Positions 41,312 through 51,105 of a DNA stretch of 64,000 nt are shown here, piece by piece. A program made the translations under genes and the position numbers. Positions within the stretch are counted from its first letter, which is position 1. The number at the start of each line of letters is the position of its first letter. The DNA comes from Bacillus_BA fengqiuensis (GTDB lineage Bacteria; Bacillota; Bacilli; Bacillales; Bacillaceae_H). The stretch lies in the NCBI GenBank assembly GCA_030813035.1, contig JAUSTV010000010.1; one strand, 5' to 3'. The notes below the pieces were generated by a model that saw only the letters and a list, made by a program, of their open reading frames with translations, did not search any database and was not told the origin of the DNA.

Positions 41312-42490
41312 TCAGAAGCTTCCCGTTTGTTGCCTTTTTTCACTGTTTCGGTATTCAAAAGGTGTGAGTCCAACAACTTTTTTGAATAGCTTTGAGAAGT
41401 ATTTTTCATCCTGGTATCCGAGCATGAAGGAAATGGAGAGTATACTTTCATCCGTTTCTTTCAACCAATATTTTGCCTGATCAATTCTTAGTTTCATAAT
41501 GTATTTGGACAGGGTCATGCCCGTTTCTTGTTTAAACTTTCTCGAAATATGTTCACGGCTCAGGAAAAAGCGGTTTGAGAGCTTTTCCAACGTCAATTCT
41601 TCCATATAATACGTATCTACATAGGCGACAATATTCCGCATGCGACAAGCATTGTCTAAATCGTTCAAACGATGAATCGCTCTGAAGTTTTGCTCTTCCA
41701 CTGCCTTTTGCAAAGCTTTATAGGAAACAGGAAGCTCCTCCAATGATTTTAATGTTTCGCCATTAACAAGGCGGACAGGGATGTCAAACTGCTGGCTGAT
41801 CCATTCTTCGACGGATAGCCAGACCCCTTTTACGGTGATCACGAGACAAAGACTATAATCATTTTGCAGTGCAAATGCATTTCCCCATTCCTGATGGGCC
41901 AGCTCTTCGGCCAACAACTGAATATAAGGGGCGGAATGGTGCATTTGATAAAAAGAAATGAGTGTAAGCTCGTATTCATCAGCCGTCGGAAGACATGAAA
42001 CAATTTCAGCGGGATCGAAAAACTCCCCTATACAAGCCTCTGTCACGATTTGATTGATACGAAGCCTTTTCACATCCTCGTAAACTCCCGTTTCTTTGTA
42101 TTGGCGGTCTTCCTCTTCATTCGCCCAAGACCTAACGGCTTCTGCCAAGGTGTTATTAAAAGATTCATCCTCAATCGGTTTTAATAAATAATCGAAGCTG
42201 TTGTGCTTGATAGCTTTTCGCATAAAGGAATAATCGTCAAATCCCGTAATTAAAATGACCTTACCGGGATAAGAAATGCTGTCGAGCCACTCAATCATTT
42301 CGATCCCGCTCATGCCAGGCATTTTTATGTCGGTAAAAATGATCTCTGGACTTTCTCTTTGTATGATTCTTTTTGCTTCTTCACCGTTACTTGCCTCGAA
42401 TAAGTCCGTAATACCGTATTTCTCCCACTGGCCCAACTGGCGTATGACATAACGCACATTGTATTCATCATCTACAATGAGAGCCTTCAT
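41312..42490 (-). CDS. YesN-type response regulator with AraC DNA-binding domain
   Basis: The protein has 392 residues: receiver domain with VDDE at 6-9 and phospho-acceptor Asp54 (FTDIKMPG), a central part of about 150 residues, and a C-terminal AraC/XylS pair of helix-turn-helices (about 290-385; LSREHISRKFKQETG, GYQDEKYFSKLFKK). It is the partner of the kinase encoded 76 bases upstream. Likely target: sacB-levB and its own operon. Confidence 0.94.
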   Translation of the reverse strand: MKALIVDDEYNVRYVIRQLGQWEKYGITDLFEASNGEEAKRIIQRESPEIIFTDIKMPGMSGIEMIEWLDSISYPGKVILITGFDDYSFMRKAIKHNSFDYLLKPIEDESFNNTLAEAVRSWANEEEDRQYKETGVYEDVKRLRINQIVTEACIGEFFDPAEIVSCLPTADEYELTLISFYQMHHSAPYIQLLAEELAHQEWGNAFALQNDYSLCLVITVKGVWLSVEEWISQQFDIPVRLVNGETLKSLEELPVSYKALQKAVEEQNFRAIHRLNDLDNACRMRNIVAYVDTYYMEELTLEKLSNRFFLSREHISRKFKQETGMTLSKYIMKLRIDQAKYWLKETDESILSISFMLGYQDEKYFSKLFKKVVGLTPFEYRNSEKRQQTGSF

Positions 42491-42566
42491 ATGTTCATCC
42501 TCCTTACTGCTTACTTATGGGTAAAAAAGTTATCTAGTTTGATGGCTTGTATGAACATTTAACAAT

Positions 42567-44345
42567 CTAATCATCAGCAAGCTTTGAATCTAGCGGAATA
42601 ACTAGTCGAACTAAAAAACCTTCTCCTTGTTTCGCATCTATTTCTAAGCCGGCTTCTGGACCATAATTTAAGACCAATCGATCATGGATATTTTTTAGGC
42701 CAATATGCTCCTTTGAATAAGATCCTTCATAGGGTTTTGTATAAATATTTTTTCGTAATGTTTGCAATTCCGCAGATGTCATACTTGGTCCGTTATTTTC
42801 TACCACGAGGTGAAGCGTTTCTCCCTGTATTTCTCCATAGATGTGTAAGTGTGCATCATAGAAGCCTTCTTCATAACAGTGTTTAAAGAAATTTTCGACG
42901 AGCGGCTGAAGGGTCATACTTGGAATCGTCATATCAAGAATCGTCTCGTTCACATTTATCGTGTAGCTCAAATTGTTCCCAAAACGCTCCGTTTGTAGAG
43001 ATAGGTATGTTTTGATATAATCGATTTCCTCTCGGACCAAGATCCATTGATCCGCCCGTATGGAGTATCGCATCATTTTGGATAAGGAGGTTACCAATTG
43101 ATAGACCTTTGGGGAATTGGATCTTAGAGCAACAGCACCTATCGTTTGTAGGGCATTGAATAAAAAGTGCGGATTCACCTGGGACTTTAATGCCCTTAAT
43201 TGATTTTTTCTATTTTCAATTTCCAGTTTGTATTCACGTTCAATATGGAGATTAATCCGATTCATCATTTCCTCCATATGTTGTTCCAGGTGCCCGATTT
43301 CATCTTGCCTGTTGTCATGAAAAGGAACATCCATATTGCCGGCTTCAATGCTCTGCACTTTTCTGCTGAGAAGCTTAATTGGGCGGGTAATCTTGTAAGA
43401 AATAATGCCAATCATTAATAAACCCAATACTCCGACCCCTATCCCAACAAGTATGCTCGTATAGGCGGTCTGCCTGACATCGTGAAATAATACGTGTTCG
43501 GGTGTTATCTTTACTAGCTTCCATTGACTTAGAGGTCCTGACAATGTTTTGGACAGGATGATATCAGCCCCTGTTTTAACGCTTGTTGAATGAATCGACT
43601 TCAATAAGTTTGAAGCAACCGGTTTGCCGATAAGAGCTCGATCACTTGCATACATAACCCGGTTCTTCGAATCAATCAGCAATACGGACTCTTCATCATT
43701 CTGAACAAGGCTGTTACATAGGCGAGCATAAGCGTTTAACTCAAGATCAAGAGTAATGATTCCGAGAAATTCGTTTGAAAGCACATCTAATACTTTATGG
43801 TGAATGGTTGTAACCACCGTGTCCTCTGATTTGGGAACAATGGCAGCGTCATTATAATTCTCAATGCGATGTGGAGGCTCAATCACATACTTTGAATGGG
43901 AGTTATAAAGCTTTTTAATCGAATCTTGCTTTAGTAAACCCGGCTGGGATTTGCGGGCGCTGACCATTGCATTATAAACCGTAAATGATTCTTTATTTTT
44001 ATCAATATAAAAGCGGATCTGCCGAATTTCACTGCGCATGAGATAAAACGTCTCTATGCTGTTTTCCACGGCAATGGGGTTAAAATAAATGGAATCTTCA
44101 AACCCGTCTTTAAAAATCCGGAACAAATCAGGATTGCGGTATGAAACATTTGGAAGGCTGACTACGTCATGAAAATATTGCTCCAGTTCTGTTGACGCCT
44201 TCTCCATTTGATTGCGGCTGACTTCCAGCTCATGCTGCTCCACAAGCTTTTTTGTATGTCCATAAATGAAGAAAACAGACAAGAAATACGGCAGGATGAT
44301 AAAAATAAGAAGCATAAGAAATAAGCGACTTTGAATGCTTTTCAT
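42567..44345 (-). CDS. YesM-type sensor histidine kinase
   Basis: The protein has 592 residues. The start at 44345 (MKSIQSRL) follows AAGGAGC; an upstream frame to 44378 is untranslated. Layout: membrane helix (about 7-28), large extracellular sensor region (about 30-285), second helix (about 285-312), HAMP, and a His_kinase domain with the phospho-accepting His in QVNPHFLFNALQ, followed by an HATPase domain (TLQPLVENFFKHC, EHIGLKNIHDRL). It senses an external signal, perhaps through the lipoprotein at 39980-41263. A catabolite-control site lies upstream at 44553-44566. Confidence 0.94.
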   Translation of the reverse strand: MKSIQSRLFLMLLIFIILPYFLSVFFIYGHTKKLVEQHELEVSRNQMEKASTELEQYFHDVVSLPNVSYRNPDLFRIFKDGFEDSIYFNPIAVENSIETFYLMRSEIRQIRFYIDKNKESFTVYNAMVSARKSQPGLLKQDSIKKLYNSHSKYVIEPPHRIENYNDAAIVPKSEDTVVTTIHHKVLDVLSNEFLGIITLDLELNAYARLCNSLVQNDEESVLLIDSKNRVMYASDRALIGKPVASNLLKSIHSTSVKTGADIILSKTLSGPLSQWKLVKITPEHVLFHDVRQTAYTSILVGIGVGVLGLLMIGIISYKITRPIKLLSRKVQSIEAGNMDVPFHDNRQDEIGHLEQHMEEMMNRINLHIEREYKLEIENRKNQLRALKSQVNPHFLFNALQTIGAVALRSNSPKVYQLVTSLSKMMRYSIRADQWILVREEIDYIKTYLSLQTERFGNNLSYTINVNETILDMTIPSMTLQPLVENFFKHCYEEGFYDAHLHIYGEIQGETLHLVVENNGPSMTSAELQTLRKNIYTKPYEGSYSKEHIGLKNIHDRLVLNYGPEAGLEIDAKQGEGFLVRLVIPLDSKLADD

Positions 44346-44391
44346 GTGGTGATGCTCCTTTTGTTCATGGCATCCCATTTATTTAGGTCAA

Positions 44392-44427
44392 TTTAGAAAA
44401 TTCGACATGACCAAAGAACGACCATGC
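44392..44427. repeat. Degenerate copy of the 39662-39710 hairpin
   Basis: TTTAGAAAATTCGACATGAC followed by the loop CAAAGAACG and GACCATGC matches the hairpin before sacB with several changes and a shortened arm. The two copies bracket the binding-protein, regulator and kinase genes. Confidence 0.65.
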
Positions 44428-44893
44428 ACTCTTGTATTTAAATCTAATTCTATTTGATTATGTCGTCAACATTGCAGGATTGGGGAAGAAACAGACAGAT
44501 AATGATCCGCTTTCCCTTTATAACGCGGTTTGACAGCGATTACAAAAAGAAATGAGAACGCTCACACAAAAGGGTAAAATGAAACTTAGGCACTATTAGA
44601 GGAGGAATTGTTACAAAAATTGGGTATATACGATTAATTTTTGTAATAATCTGGTGTTATTTAGACAATACTCCAAAAATGATAAGAATGGCTCGAAGGA
44701 ATCTGATTATGGGAACGGAAACAGACGTCCCTCTTTTATTGTCAGGATAACTGAAAAAGAGGAATATTGTACGCGCTTTAACACCAGGTAGAGAATTGTT
44801 TCTCCGCCAATTCGCACACATTACGTTATATCAGGATAGAAATCATCTATCAGCAGAAAATAGAAAAAATGGGATAAACGGGAGGGAACAAGG
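44428..44893. promoter_or_regulatory. Intergenic region with a probable CcpA (cre) site at 44553-44566
   Basis: TGAGAACGCTCACA fits the cre consensus TGWNANCGNTNWCA at every position and lies about 210 bases ahead of the kinase gene on one side and 330 before purF on the other. Catabolite control of the sucrose/levan sensor operon would make sense. I see no purine riboswitch or PurR box before purF and no further gene. Confidence 0.6.
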
Positions 44894-46273
44894 ATGTCTT
44901 CAGAAATGAAGGAAAAATGCGGGGTATTTGGAGTTTTCAATCACCCCAAAGCAGCCGATTTAACATACTACGGACTGCATGCTCTTCAGCATCGCGGCCA
45001 GGAGAGCGCAGGAATCGTGGTTAGCGACGGTAAAACATTTAAGCATCACCGCGGAATGGGATTGGTTACCCAAGTATTTTCACGTGACATTCTCGATGGA
45101 CTTAGCGGAAATATGGCAATTGGCCATGTTCGGTATTCCACTTCTGGTGAAAGTTTATTGCAAAACGCACAGCCCCTCGTTTTTAAATATAGTGGGGGAG
45201 ACTTAGCTGTCGCTCATAACGGCAACCTGGTAAATGCAAGAATAGAACGAAATGTGTTACAGCAGCAGGGAAGCATATTCCAAACAACAACCGATACGGA
45301 AATTATCGCTCACCTTATTGCCCGTTCCAGTAAAAATCGATTCGAAGAGGCCGCACCTGATATTCTTACGCGCCTCGATGGTTCTTTCGCCTTGCTTATC
45401 ATGACGGAAAAACAGATGCTGATTGCGCTGGACCGTCATGGTTTGCGTCCCCTCAGCCTTGGAAGAATCGGTGAAGCCATCGTTGCCGCTTCAGAAACAT
45501 GCGCCTTGAATGCGGTGGATGCGAAGTTTTGGCGGGATGTAGAACCCGGAGAATGGCTTCTTGTGGACGAAAACGGGATTCAAACGGGACGATTCGCTCC
45601 AAAGAGTGAGCTATCCCTTTGTTCTTTTGAATTTGTTTATTTTGCCCGGCCTGATAGTGTCATTCACGGAAGAAGCGTCTTATCGATTCGAAAAGAATTA
45701 GGTCAAATTCTGGCCAAGGAACATCCGGCACAGGCGGATGTGGTGGTCGCCGTTCCCGAATCGAGCGTCCCGGCCGCAATTGGCTTCTCCCAACAATCAG
45801 GAATTCCTTATGAGATGGGACTGATCAAAAATCCATATGCGGGGCGTTCATTCATTGAACCCACCCAAGAATTGCGCGAATTGGCCGTTCGCCTCAAATT
45901 GAGCGCCGTTCAAGAAATTCTCGAAGGCAAAAGGGTCGTGCTTGTCGATGATTCGATTGTAAGGGGAACAACGAGCAAGCGAATTGTCCAATTGATCCGG
46001 CAGGCAGGTGCCAAAGAAGTCCATGTGCGCATTAGTTCACCGATGGTTCGAAATCCTTGTTTTTATGGAGTTGATATGCCGACAAAAGAAGAGTTATTCG
46101 CCAACAGGCTCGAACATGAACGAGCAATGGGAGAGGCTATCGGAGCGGATACATTGGCCTTTTTAAGTACCGAAGGGTTGTTAGAGGCAGTAGATGTGAA
46201 TCTTGCAGAAACCAGTAATCGATGCATAGCCTGTTTCAGCGGGGCCTATCCGACCAAACTATACCTGAAGTAA
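44894..46273 (+). CDS. purF: Amidophosphoribosyltransferase paralogue, stand-alone
   Basis: The protein has 459 residues and matches PurF throughout: catalytic cysteine after a short propeptide (EKCGVFGVF), glutaminase segments HRGQESAGI and GHVRYSTSG, PRPP loop VVLVDDSIVRGTTS, and four cysteines that hold the 4Fe-4S cluster in the Bacillus enzyme (in LCSFEF, NPCFYG and CIAC). GGAGGG precedes the ATG. The reaction is the first step of purine synthesis. It lies outside any pur operon, next to sugar-sensor genes, and ends before a strong terminator, so it is probably a second copy with its own regulation. Confidence 0.92.
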   Translation: MSSEMKEKCGVFGVFNHPKAADLTYYGLHALQHRGQESAGIVVSDGKTFKHHRGMGLVTQVFSRDILDGLSGNMAIGHVRYSTSGESLLQNAQPLVFKYSGGDLAVAHNGNLVNARIERNVLQQQGSIFQTTTDTEIIAHLIARSSKNRFEEAAPDILTRLDGSFALLIMTEKQMLIALDRHGLRPLSLGRIGEAIVAASETCALNAVDAKFWRDVEPGEWLLVDENGIQTGRFAPKSELSLCSFEFVYFARPDSVIHGRSVLSIRKELGQILAKEHPAQADVVVAVPESSVPAAIGFSQQSGIPYEMGLIKNPYAGRSFIEPTQELRELAVRLKLSAVQEILEGKRVVLVDDSIVRGTTSKRIVQLIRQAGAKEVHVRISSPMVRNPCFYGVDMPTKEELFANRLEHERAMGEAIGADTLAFLSTEGLLEAVDVNLAETSNRCIACFSGAYPTKLYLK

Positions 46274-46625
46274 CCGCCTGACAACATTCAATAAGTACCG
46301 GCTATATCCATAATTATCAGTCTAACAAGGCGCGTTCCTATTGGTCGCGCCTTGTTAGACTTTCAGCATAAAAGCCGTTCGTCTGGCTCTGCAATATTAT
46401 AAAACAGGAAAAAGTCGTGATACTCATTTTACTCTCCCTTTTCCTTGATAACGCACTAAACGGTTTATATACTGCTTGCTTCTGGATAAAGTTCGTCAAA
46501 TTGATCGAGCTTTCTAATACTATTTCCACATTTCCTAAATACTCAATAAAAATGCATGTGCAGATATGCTTACAATCCTAATTTGTAACCTATTTGCTCA
46601 GTCCTGTGTTTCTACATCCAAAGAA
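46274..46625 (+). terminator. purF terminator at 46320-46360 and empty spacer
   Basis: GTCTAACAAGGCGCG pairs perfectly with CGCGCCTTGTTAGAC. The rest of the spacer before mqo shows no gene. Confidence 0.8.
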
Positions 46626-48128
46626 TTAACTACAGACCGGTTCTTTTTTGCATAGACCAAGCGTCTGCGCTGTTGAAGTTTGAATTTCTTGGAAAAGCTC
46701 TGGTTTTTCCACTAGTGACACGCCATAAGAAGGAATCATTTCTTTTATTTTCGATTCCCACTCTTTTTTATGCTGCGGGAAGCATTTTTCTAATACCTCA
46801 AGCATGACGTGAACGGCAGTAGAAGCACCCGGAGAAGCGCCGAGCAATGCAGCTATCGAGCCGTCAGCGGCACTAACAACCTCCGTACCAAATTGAAGTG
46901 TTCCTTTCCCCCCGGCCTCAGTATCTTTAATTACTTGCACACGTTGGCCCGCTACCACTATACCCCAATCCTCGCTTTTGGCGTTCGGGATAAACTCGCG
47001 TAATTCTTCCATGCGCTTTTCATTCGATAACATAACTTGCTGGATCAGGTATTTGGTCAATGCCATCTCTTTTACGCCTGCCGCCAACATAGTGAAGACA
47101 TTATTCGGTTTTACGGAACCGATTAAATCAAAATTTGAACCCGTTTTTAAGAACTTTGGCGAGAAGCCGGCAAACGGTCCAAACAGCAGCGATTTTTTGT
47201 TGTCGATAAATCGTGTGTCAAGGTGCGGAACAGACATTGGAGGAGCACCAACCTTAGCTTTGCCGTATACTTTTGCATGATGTTGCGCTATAACCTCCGG
47301 ATTGTTGCATACCATAAAAAGTCCGCTTACCGGAAATCCTCCGATATGTTTGGATTCAGGAATACCGGTTTTTTGCAGTAAAGGCAGACTTCCGCCCCCG
47401 CCGCCGATAAAGACGAATTTTGCCGTATGGAATTCGGTTTTACCGCCATCGATATCATGCACTTTCACTTCCCACAAGCCGTCGCTGGCCCGTTTAATAT
47501 CCTCAACACTATGCTTGTAGTTGATTTCGACATGTTGACTCTTTAAGTGGTCAAACAACATGCGTGTTAAAGCACCGAAGTTGACATCCGTTCCAGAGTC
47601 GATTTTGGTTGCCGCTATCGGTTCATTCGATGTACGGCCTTCCATGATAAGCGGAATCCATTCCTTCAGTTTTTCAGCGTCATCGGAAAATTCCATCCCT
47701 TGGAACAGGGGATTGCTTGACAGCGCTTCAAAACGTTTTTTCAAAAACGTTACATTTTCTTCTCCTTGCACTAAACTCATATGAGGTATTGGCATGATAA
47801 AGTCCTGCGGATTACGAATTAGATTGCTGTTTACAAGATAAGACCAAAACTGTCTTGAAAGCTGAAACTGTTCATTAATTTTTATTGCTTTGCTCACATC
47901 TATCGATCCGTCAGATTTTTCCGATGTATAGTTAAGCTCGCACAGTGCAGCGTGGCCCGTCCCTGCATTATTCCATTCGTTAGAGCTTTCTTCTCCTGCG
48001 TTTGCGAGTTTCTCAAACACTTTGATTTCCCATTCAGGTGCTAGCTCTTTCAGTAATGATCCCAAAGTCGCGCTCATGACTCCGGCACCAATTAAGATAA
48101 CGTCTGTTTTTCTCTGTATGCTGCTCAT
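46626..48128 (-). CDS. mqo: Malate:quinone oxidoreductase
   Basis: The protein has 500 residues from the ATG at 48128, behind GAGGAAGG; the longer frame to 48143 is not supported. It has the N-terminal FAD motif VILIGAGVMSATLG and family segments NEWNNAGTGHAALCELNYT, IGGGGGSLPLLQKTGIPES and GASPGASTAV. The enzyme oxidises malate to oxaloacetate at the membrane and passes electrons to menaquinone. Confidence 0.95.
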   Translation of the reverse strand: MSSIQRKTDVILIGAGVMSATLGSLLKELAPEWEIKVFEKLANAGEESSNEWNNAGTGHAALCELNYTSEKSDGSIDVSKAIKINEQFQLSRQFWSYLVNSNLIRNPQDFIMPIPHMSLVQGEENVTFLKKRFEALSSNPLFQGMEFSDDAEKLKEWIPLIMEGRTSNEPIAATKIDSGTDVNFGALTRMLFDHLKSQHVEINYKHSVEDIKRASDGLWEVKVHDIDGGKTEFHTAKFVFIGGGGGSLPLLQKTGIPESKHIGGFPVSGLFMVCNNPEVIAQHHAKVYGKAKVGAPPMSVPHLDTRFIDNKKSLLFGPFAGFSPKFLKTGSNFDLIGSVKPNNVFTMLAAGVKEMALTKYLIQQVMLSNEKRMEELREFIPNAKSEDWGIVVAGQRVQVIKDTEAGGKGTLQFGTEVVSAADGSIAALLGASPGASTAVHVMLEVLEKCFPQHKKEWESKIKEMIPSYGVSLVEKPELFQEIQTSTAQTLGLCKKEPVCS

Positions 48129-48612
48129 TATAACCTTCCTCATCCCCTATATTTGCAAAAAAGAGTAAGCGCTCCTGCTTAGGTGTCACAAAAAGCAAGG
48201 TACCTCCCAGGAACACACCTTTTCTGTCTAGTTATAACTCTATTATATTCTATTATAATTAGTTATAGCTTAAAATATCTAGTATTATCTGATAATTTTA
48301 AACTATTTAAAGCCTGTAAAAAAGGGAAAAGCCTCTCTACAAGGCCCTGAGAACATACAAAAACGAAGGCCAAAACTTTAGCTTCTTGCAAGAGTTAAGG
48401 CCTTCGTTTGCTGTTATCAGTGAATCGATACCTTCTAATTTTCCCCGTTACTTGCGGGGTAAATAACATTTCTATATTATTTCCTGAAAAATCATCTATT
48501 TTTGATATTGGTTTAATCTCATATTGAGATATATAATAAAAACAAGAAGAAAAGAAAACGTTTTCAACATTTAAATACTTCGTTACTTCTCATACTATAA
48601 GGAGGATTTAAG
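48129..48612. other. Intergenic region with hairpin and cre-like site
   Basis: 48361-48409 forms a hairpin with AAACGAAGGCC paired to GGCCTTCGTTT and an inner AACT/AGTT stem. At 48553-48566 AGAAAACGTTTTCA matches the cre consensus except the first base and lies 47 bases before the next gene, suggesting CcpA control. The very AT-rich 48240-48300 is probably the mqo promoter region. Confidence 0.5.
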
Positions 48613-48759
48613 ATGAGCCAAGTAGAAAGAAATTCCAAAGTGCAGAAATTAATGGAGCAACAAAAATTCAATGAGAAAGAACTTTCCAAGATGACAGATT
48701 CACAGATTGAATATTATCACTGGCTCTATTTTGATGACTCTGTTTATGATTATATGTAA
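48613..48759 (+). CDS. BH0509-family small protein
   Basis: The protein has 48 residues, behind AAGGAGG. It begins MSQVERNSKVQKLMEQQKFN and ends in the segment LSKMTDSQIEYYHWLYFDDSVYDYM, which resembles the BH0509 family of short Bacillus proteins (an LxxMTDxELEYIYxxxY pattern). A 20-base-pair terminator follows immediately. Function is unknown. Confidence 0.72.
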   Translation: MSQVERNSKVQKLMEQQKFNEKELSKMTDSQIEYYHWLYFDDSVYDYM

Positions 48760-48770
48760 CTCAAATATAA

Positions 48771-48826
48771 AATGATAAAAAGCGGGAAAAACATTGATAA
48801 TTCAGGTTTTCCCGCTTTTTATCATT
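48771..48826. terminator. Long terminator hairpin after the BH0509-family gene
   Basis: AATGATAAAAAGCGGGAAAA pairs with TTTTCCCGCTTTTTATCATT around a 16-base loop. Confidence 0.88.
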
Positions 48827-49281
48827 TTATTACTTTCAGAAATAATTTCTTGCAAACCTGCTCTTTGGTAATAAGTGGAGTTCAGTTACGTTTTGACCTT
48901 GCTGATTTTCAGCTTCCTTCCTTTTCCCTCCAGTCACTTCCTAGCGGCTGGGCACTAGTACATAAAAGAAGGGAATGATCTCTACAAAACAGTCGAGGGA
49001 ACAAAGCTCTCCACTCAAGCCAAAAACATTTTCTAAAGAACGTTTTATAATCAACGTATCACAGTACACTGCATTCATTACTAATCCTATGTTCATCCTT
49101 TTTTCACTTCAATGTTGCCTATTCAACATATCAACATTTATTAGGTTAATAGGTATTAACCGTTCAACATTATTGACTGCATATCGGGGACACAAATAAA
49201 CAAACTATCCCCACCTATTTCCTAAATAGAGCAAGGATTGGATTTGTCCCTAGTTACCATTTTATTCTCCAATAATTTAAA
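48827..49281. other. Intergenic region without recognised gene
   Basis: Several short open frames occur but none has a ribosome site or family features. Confidence 0.4.
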
Positions 49282-49316
49282 ACACCCTCCCGATACATAC
49301 AAATTCGAGAGGGTGT
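49282..49316 (-). terminator. Terminator of the tautomerase gene
   Basis: ACACCCTC pairs with GAGGGTGT and on the minus strand TTTTAAATT follows. Confidence 0.78.
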
Positions 49317-49351
49317 AAATACAATCATTATATAAGTGAAATACCCAGAGT

Positions 49352-49543
49352 TTATTTTTCTAAGTAAGAATATAATTCGCCTTGTTTCCCATAATTATCT
49401 TTTTCCAGGTCTTCAAAAAAAATGAATACTCGATCCGATTCAACTTCGAATGTTTCAGAGACCACTTTTGTCATCTTTTGTACTAGTTCTCTTTTTTGTT
49501 CTGTGGTTTTTCCTTCTAAGACTTTAACGGTAATGAATGGCAT
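49352..49543 (-). CDS. 4-oxalocrotonate tautomerase-family protein
   Basis: The protein has 63 residues from the ATG at 49543, behind AAGGAG. After removal of Met the catalytic Pro1 (PFITVKVLEGKTTEQKRELV) is exposed, as in the family. Such small enzymes tautomerise keto-enol groups. It is located 88 bases after the NamA gene and may be cotranscribed with it. Confidence 0.88.
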   Translation of the reverse strand: MPFITVKVLEGKTTEQKRELVQKMTKVVSETFEVESDRVFIFFEDLEKDNYGKQGELYSYLEK

Positions 49544-49631
49544 ATAAGTCGCTCCTTCTTGAAACGGCATGGTCTAAACCGTATTTCAATTACTCTATCA
49601 GCATGTCCGGATAACGCAAAAAGATTATCTT

Positions 49632-50651
49632 TTAAATACTAAAACCGGCTTTTAATGGTTCAGGAATAATAACTTCTCCCCCTAAAGCCAAGGATGCTTC
49701 ATTTGCCCAAAACGGATTGCGCAGCATTCCTCTTCCTACAGCAACAAGATCTGCTTCGCCCTCACGAATTACTTGATTGCTTAATTGCGGATCTTCCATT
49801 CTTCCTACGGCGATAACTGGAACTTGTAAAGCATTTTTAATGGCCTGAGCCAAGTCTACTTGATATCCTGGACCTGCCGTCTTTGGACCCTTTGTACTTT
49901 CACCACCGGAAGATACATGGAAAATGTCGACGCCGGCTTCTTTGTATCGTCTTGCTACCTCCGTGGAATAATCCAAATCATATCCACCCTCAGCATACTC
50001 TATCGCAGAAATTCTCATGATTAAAGGCATGGATTCCGGCATTACCCGGCGCGCTGCCCGAATAATTTCTACGCCGAATAAACACTTATCTTCTCCATAT
50101 TTATCTTTTCTTTTATTGGTCAACGGGGATTGAAATTGATGGATTAAATAACCATGTGCCCCATGAATTTCAATCGTATCGACACCCGCCTGTACTGCCC
50201 GTTTAAAAGCTTTCTCAAATTTTGTTACCATTTCCTCTACTTCTTCTGTGGCCAATTCTCGTGGTGTTTGGAATCGGTCTGAAAACGCAATGGGTGAACA
50301 AGATACGGGATTTTTTGTGTCCTCGGCTTTTCGACCGGCATGAGCAATTTGAATGCCCACTTTTGCACCGTAGCTTTGACATGACTTAATAATCTTTTCA
50401 AAAGCTGGAATATGGTCATCTGACCAGATCCCCAAGTCATAATCGGTAATTCTTCCATCGGGGTCTACATCTGTCATTTCCATAATGATTAGGCCGGCTC
50501 CACCAACTGCTCTGCTTGTATAATGAGTAAAATGCCAATCATTTGGCTTTCCGTCCTTAGCTTGGACGTTATACTGACACATCGGAGGCATCACAATACG
50601 ATTTTTCAAATGTAATCCTTTAATCTCGAATGAATCTAATAATGTCGACAT
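49632..50651 (-). CDS. namA: NADPH dehydrogenase, Old Yellow Enzyme family (YqjM-like)
   Basis: The protein has 339 residues from the ATG at 50651, seven bases after AAGGAAG. The FMN barrel shows LKNRIVMPPMCQYN (with the Cys typical of YqjM), IQIAHAGRKA, EIHGAHGYLIHQFQSPLTNKR and VAVGRGML. It reduces activated alkenes with NADPH and is linked to oxidative or xenobiotic stress. Next gene downstream is a tautomerase. Confidence 0.93.
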   Translation of the reverse strand: MSTLLDSFEIKGLHLKNRIVMPPMCQYNVQAKDGKPNDWHFTHYTSRAVGGAGLIIMEMTDVDPDGRITDYDLGIWSDDHIPAFEKIIKSCQSYGAKVGIQIAHAGRKAEDTKNPVSCSPIAFSDRFQTPRELATEEVEEMVTKFEKAFKRAVQAGVDTIEIHGAHGYLIHQFQSPLTNKRKDKYGEDKCLFGVEIIRAARRVMPESMPLIMRISAIEYAEGGYDLDYSTEVARRYKEAGVDIFHVSSGGESTKGPKTAGPGYQVDLAQAIKNALQVPVIAVGRMEDPQLSNQVIREGEADLVAVGRGMLRNPFWANEASLALGGEVIIPEPLKAGFSI

Positions 50652-51105
50652 ATCCATACTTCCTTTCATGACCTTCAAATACTCTAGTTTTGAGAATCTT
50701 AATCCTTTTTTATTTCAATTCATAACAAATAAGTTCATAACTGTTTTACACTAAAGCTTTCCATCAGTCAAACAACTAGTCTTACACTTCCTCTATAAGT
50801 TTTTATATTAAGGAAACAGTTTCTTGAACTCAAAATGTAAGATCTTATCCAAATTCATACATTTATAAAGATAAAAAAGGCCACCCTCTTTAAAGTAGCC
50901 TTTCCTCTCTTTAAATATCCAACCTTTTTTTGTTGCCCTAGCAATCGTTTTGGGAACTTGAAAATTCTTCCTTATTGGATCCGCCGCCTTTAAATACATC
51001 ATGACGTATTCCCGGCCAAATATGTTTAAGTGGAATTTATAAGCAGAAGTTAATGTGTAACATAACATGAAAATGTAGATTTTAAATGCTTTGAGAGGTG
51101 AAAAA
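50652..51105. other. Intergenic region with a minus-strand terminator at 50876-50904
   Basis: On the minus strand AAAGGCTAC pairs with GTGGCCTTT and TTTATC follows. An 86-codon open frame runs through this hairpin, which argues against it being a gene. Confidence 0.5.

Noticed and set aside
48969..49199. 74-codon frame ending in a spacer
   Set aside because: Composition and lack of ribosome site speak against a gene.
50808..51068. 86-codon open frame on the minus strand
   Set aside because: It runs through an intrinsic terminator hairpin (50876-50904) and has no clear ribosome site or family features.
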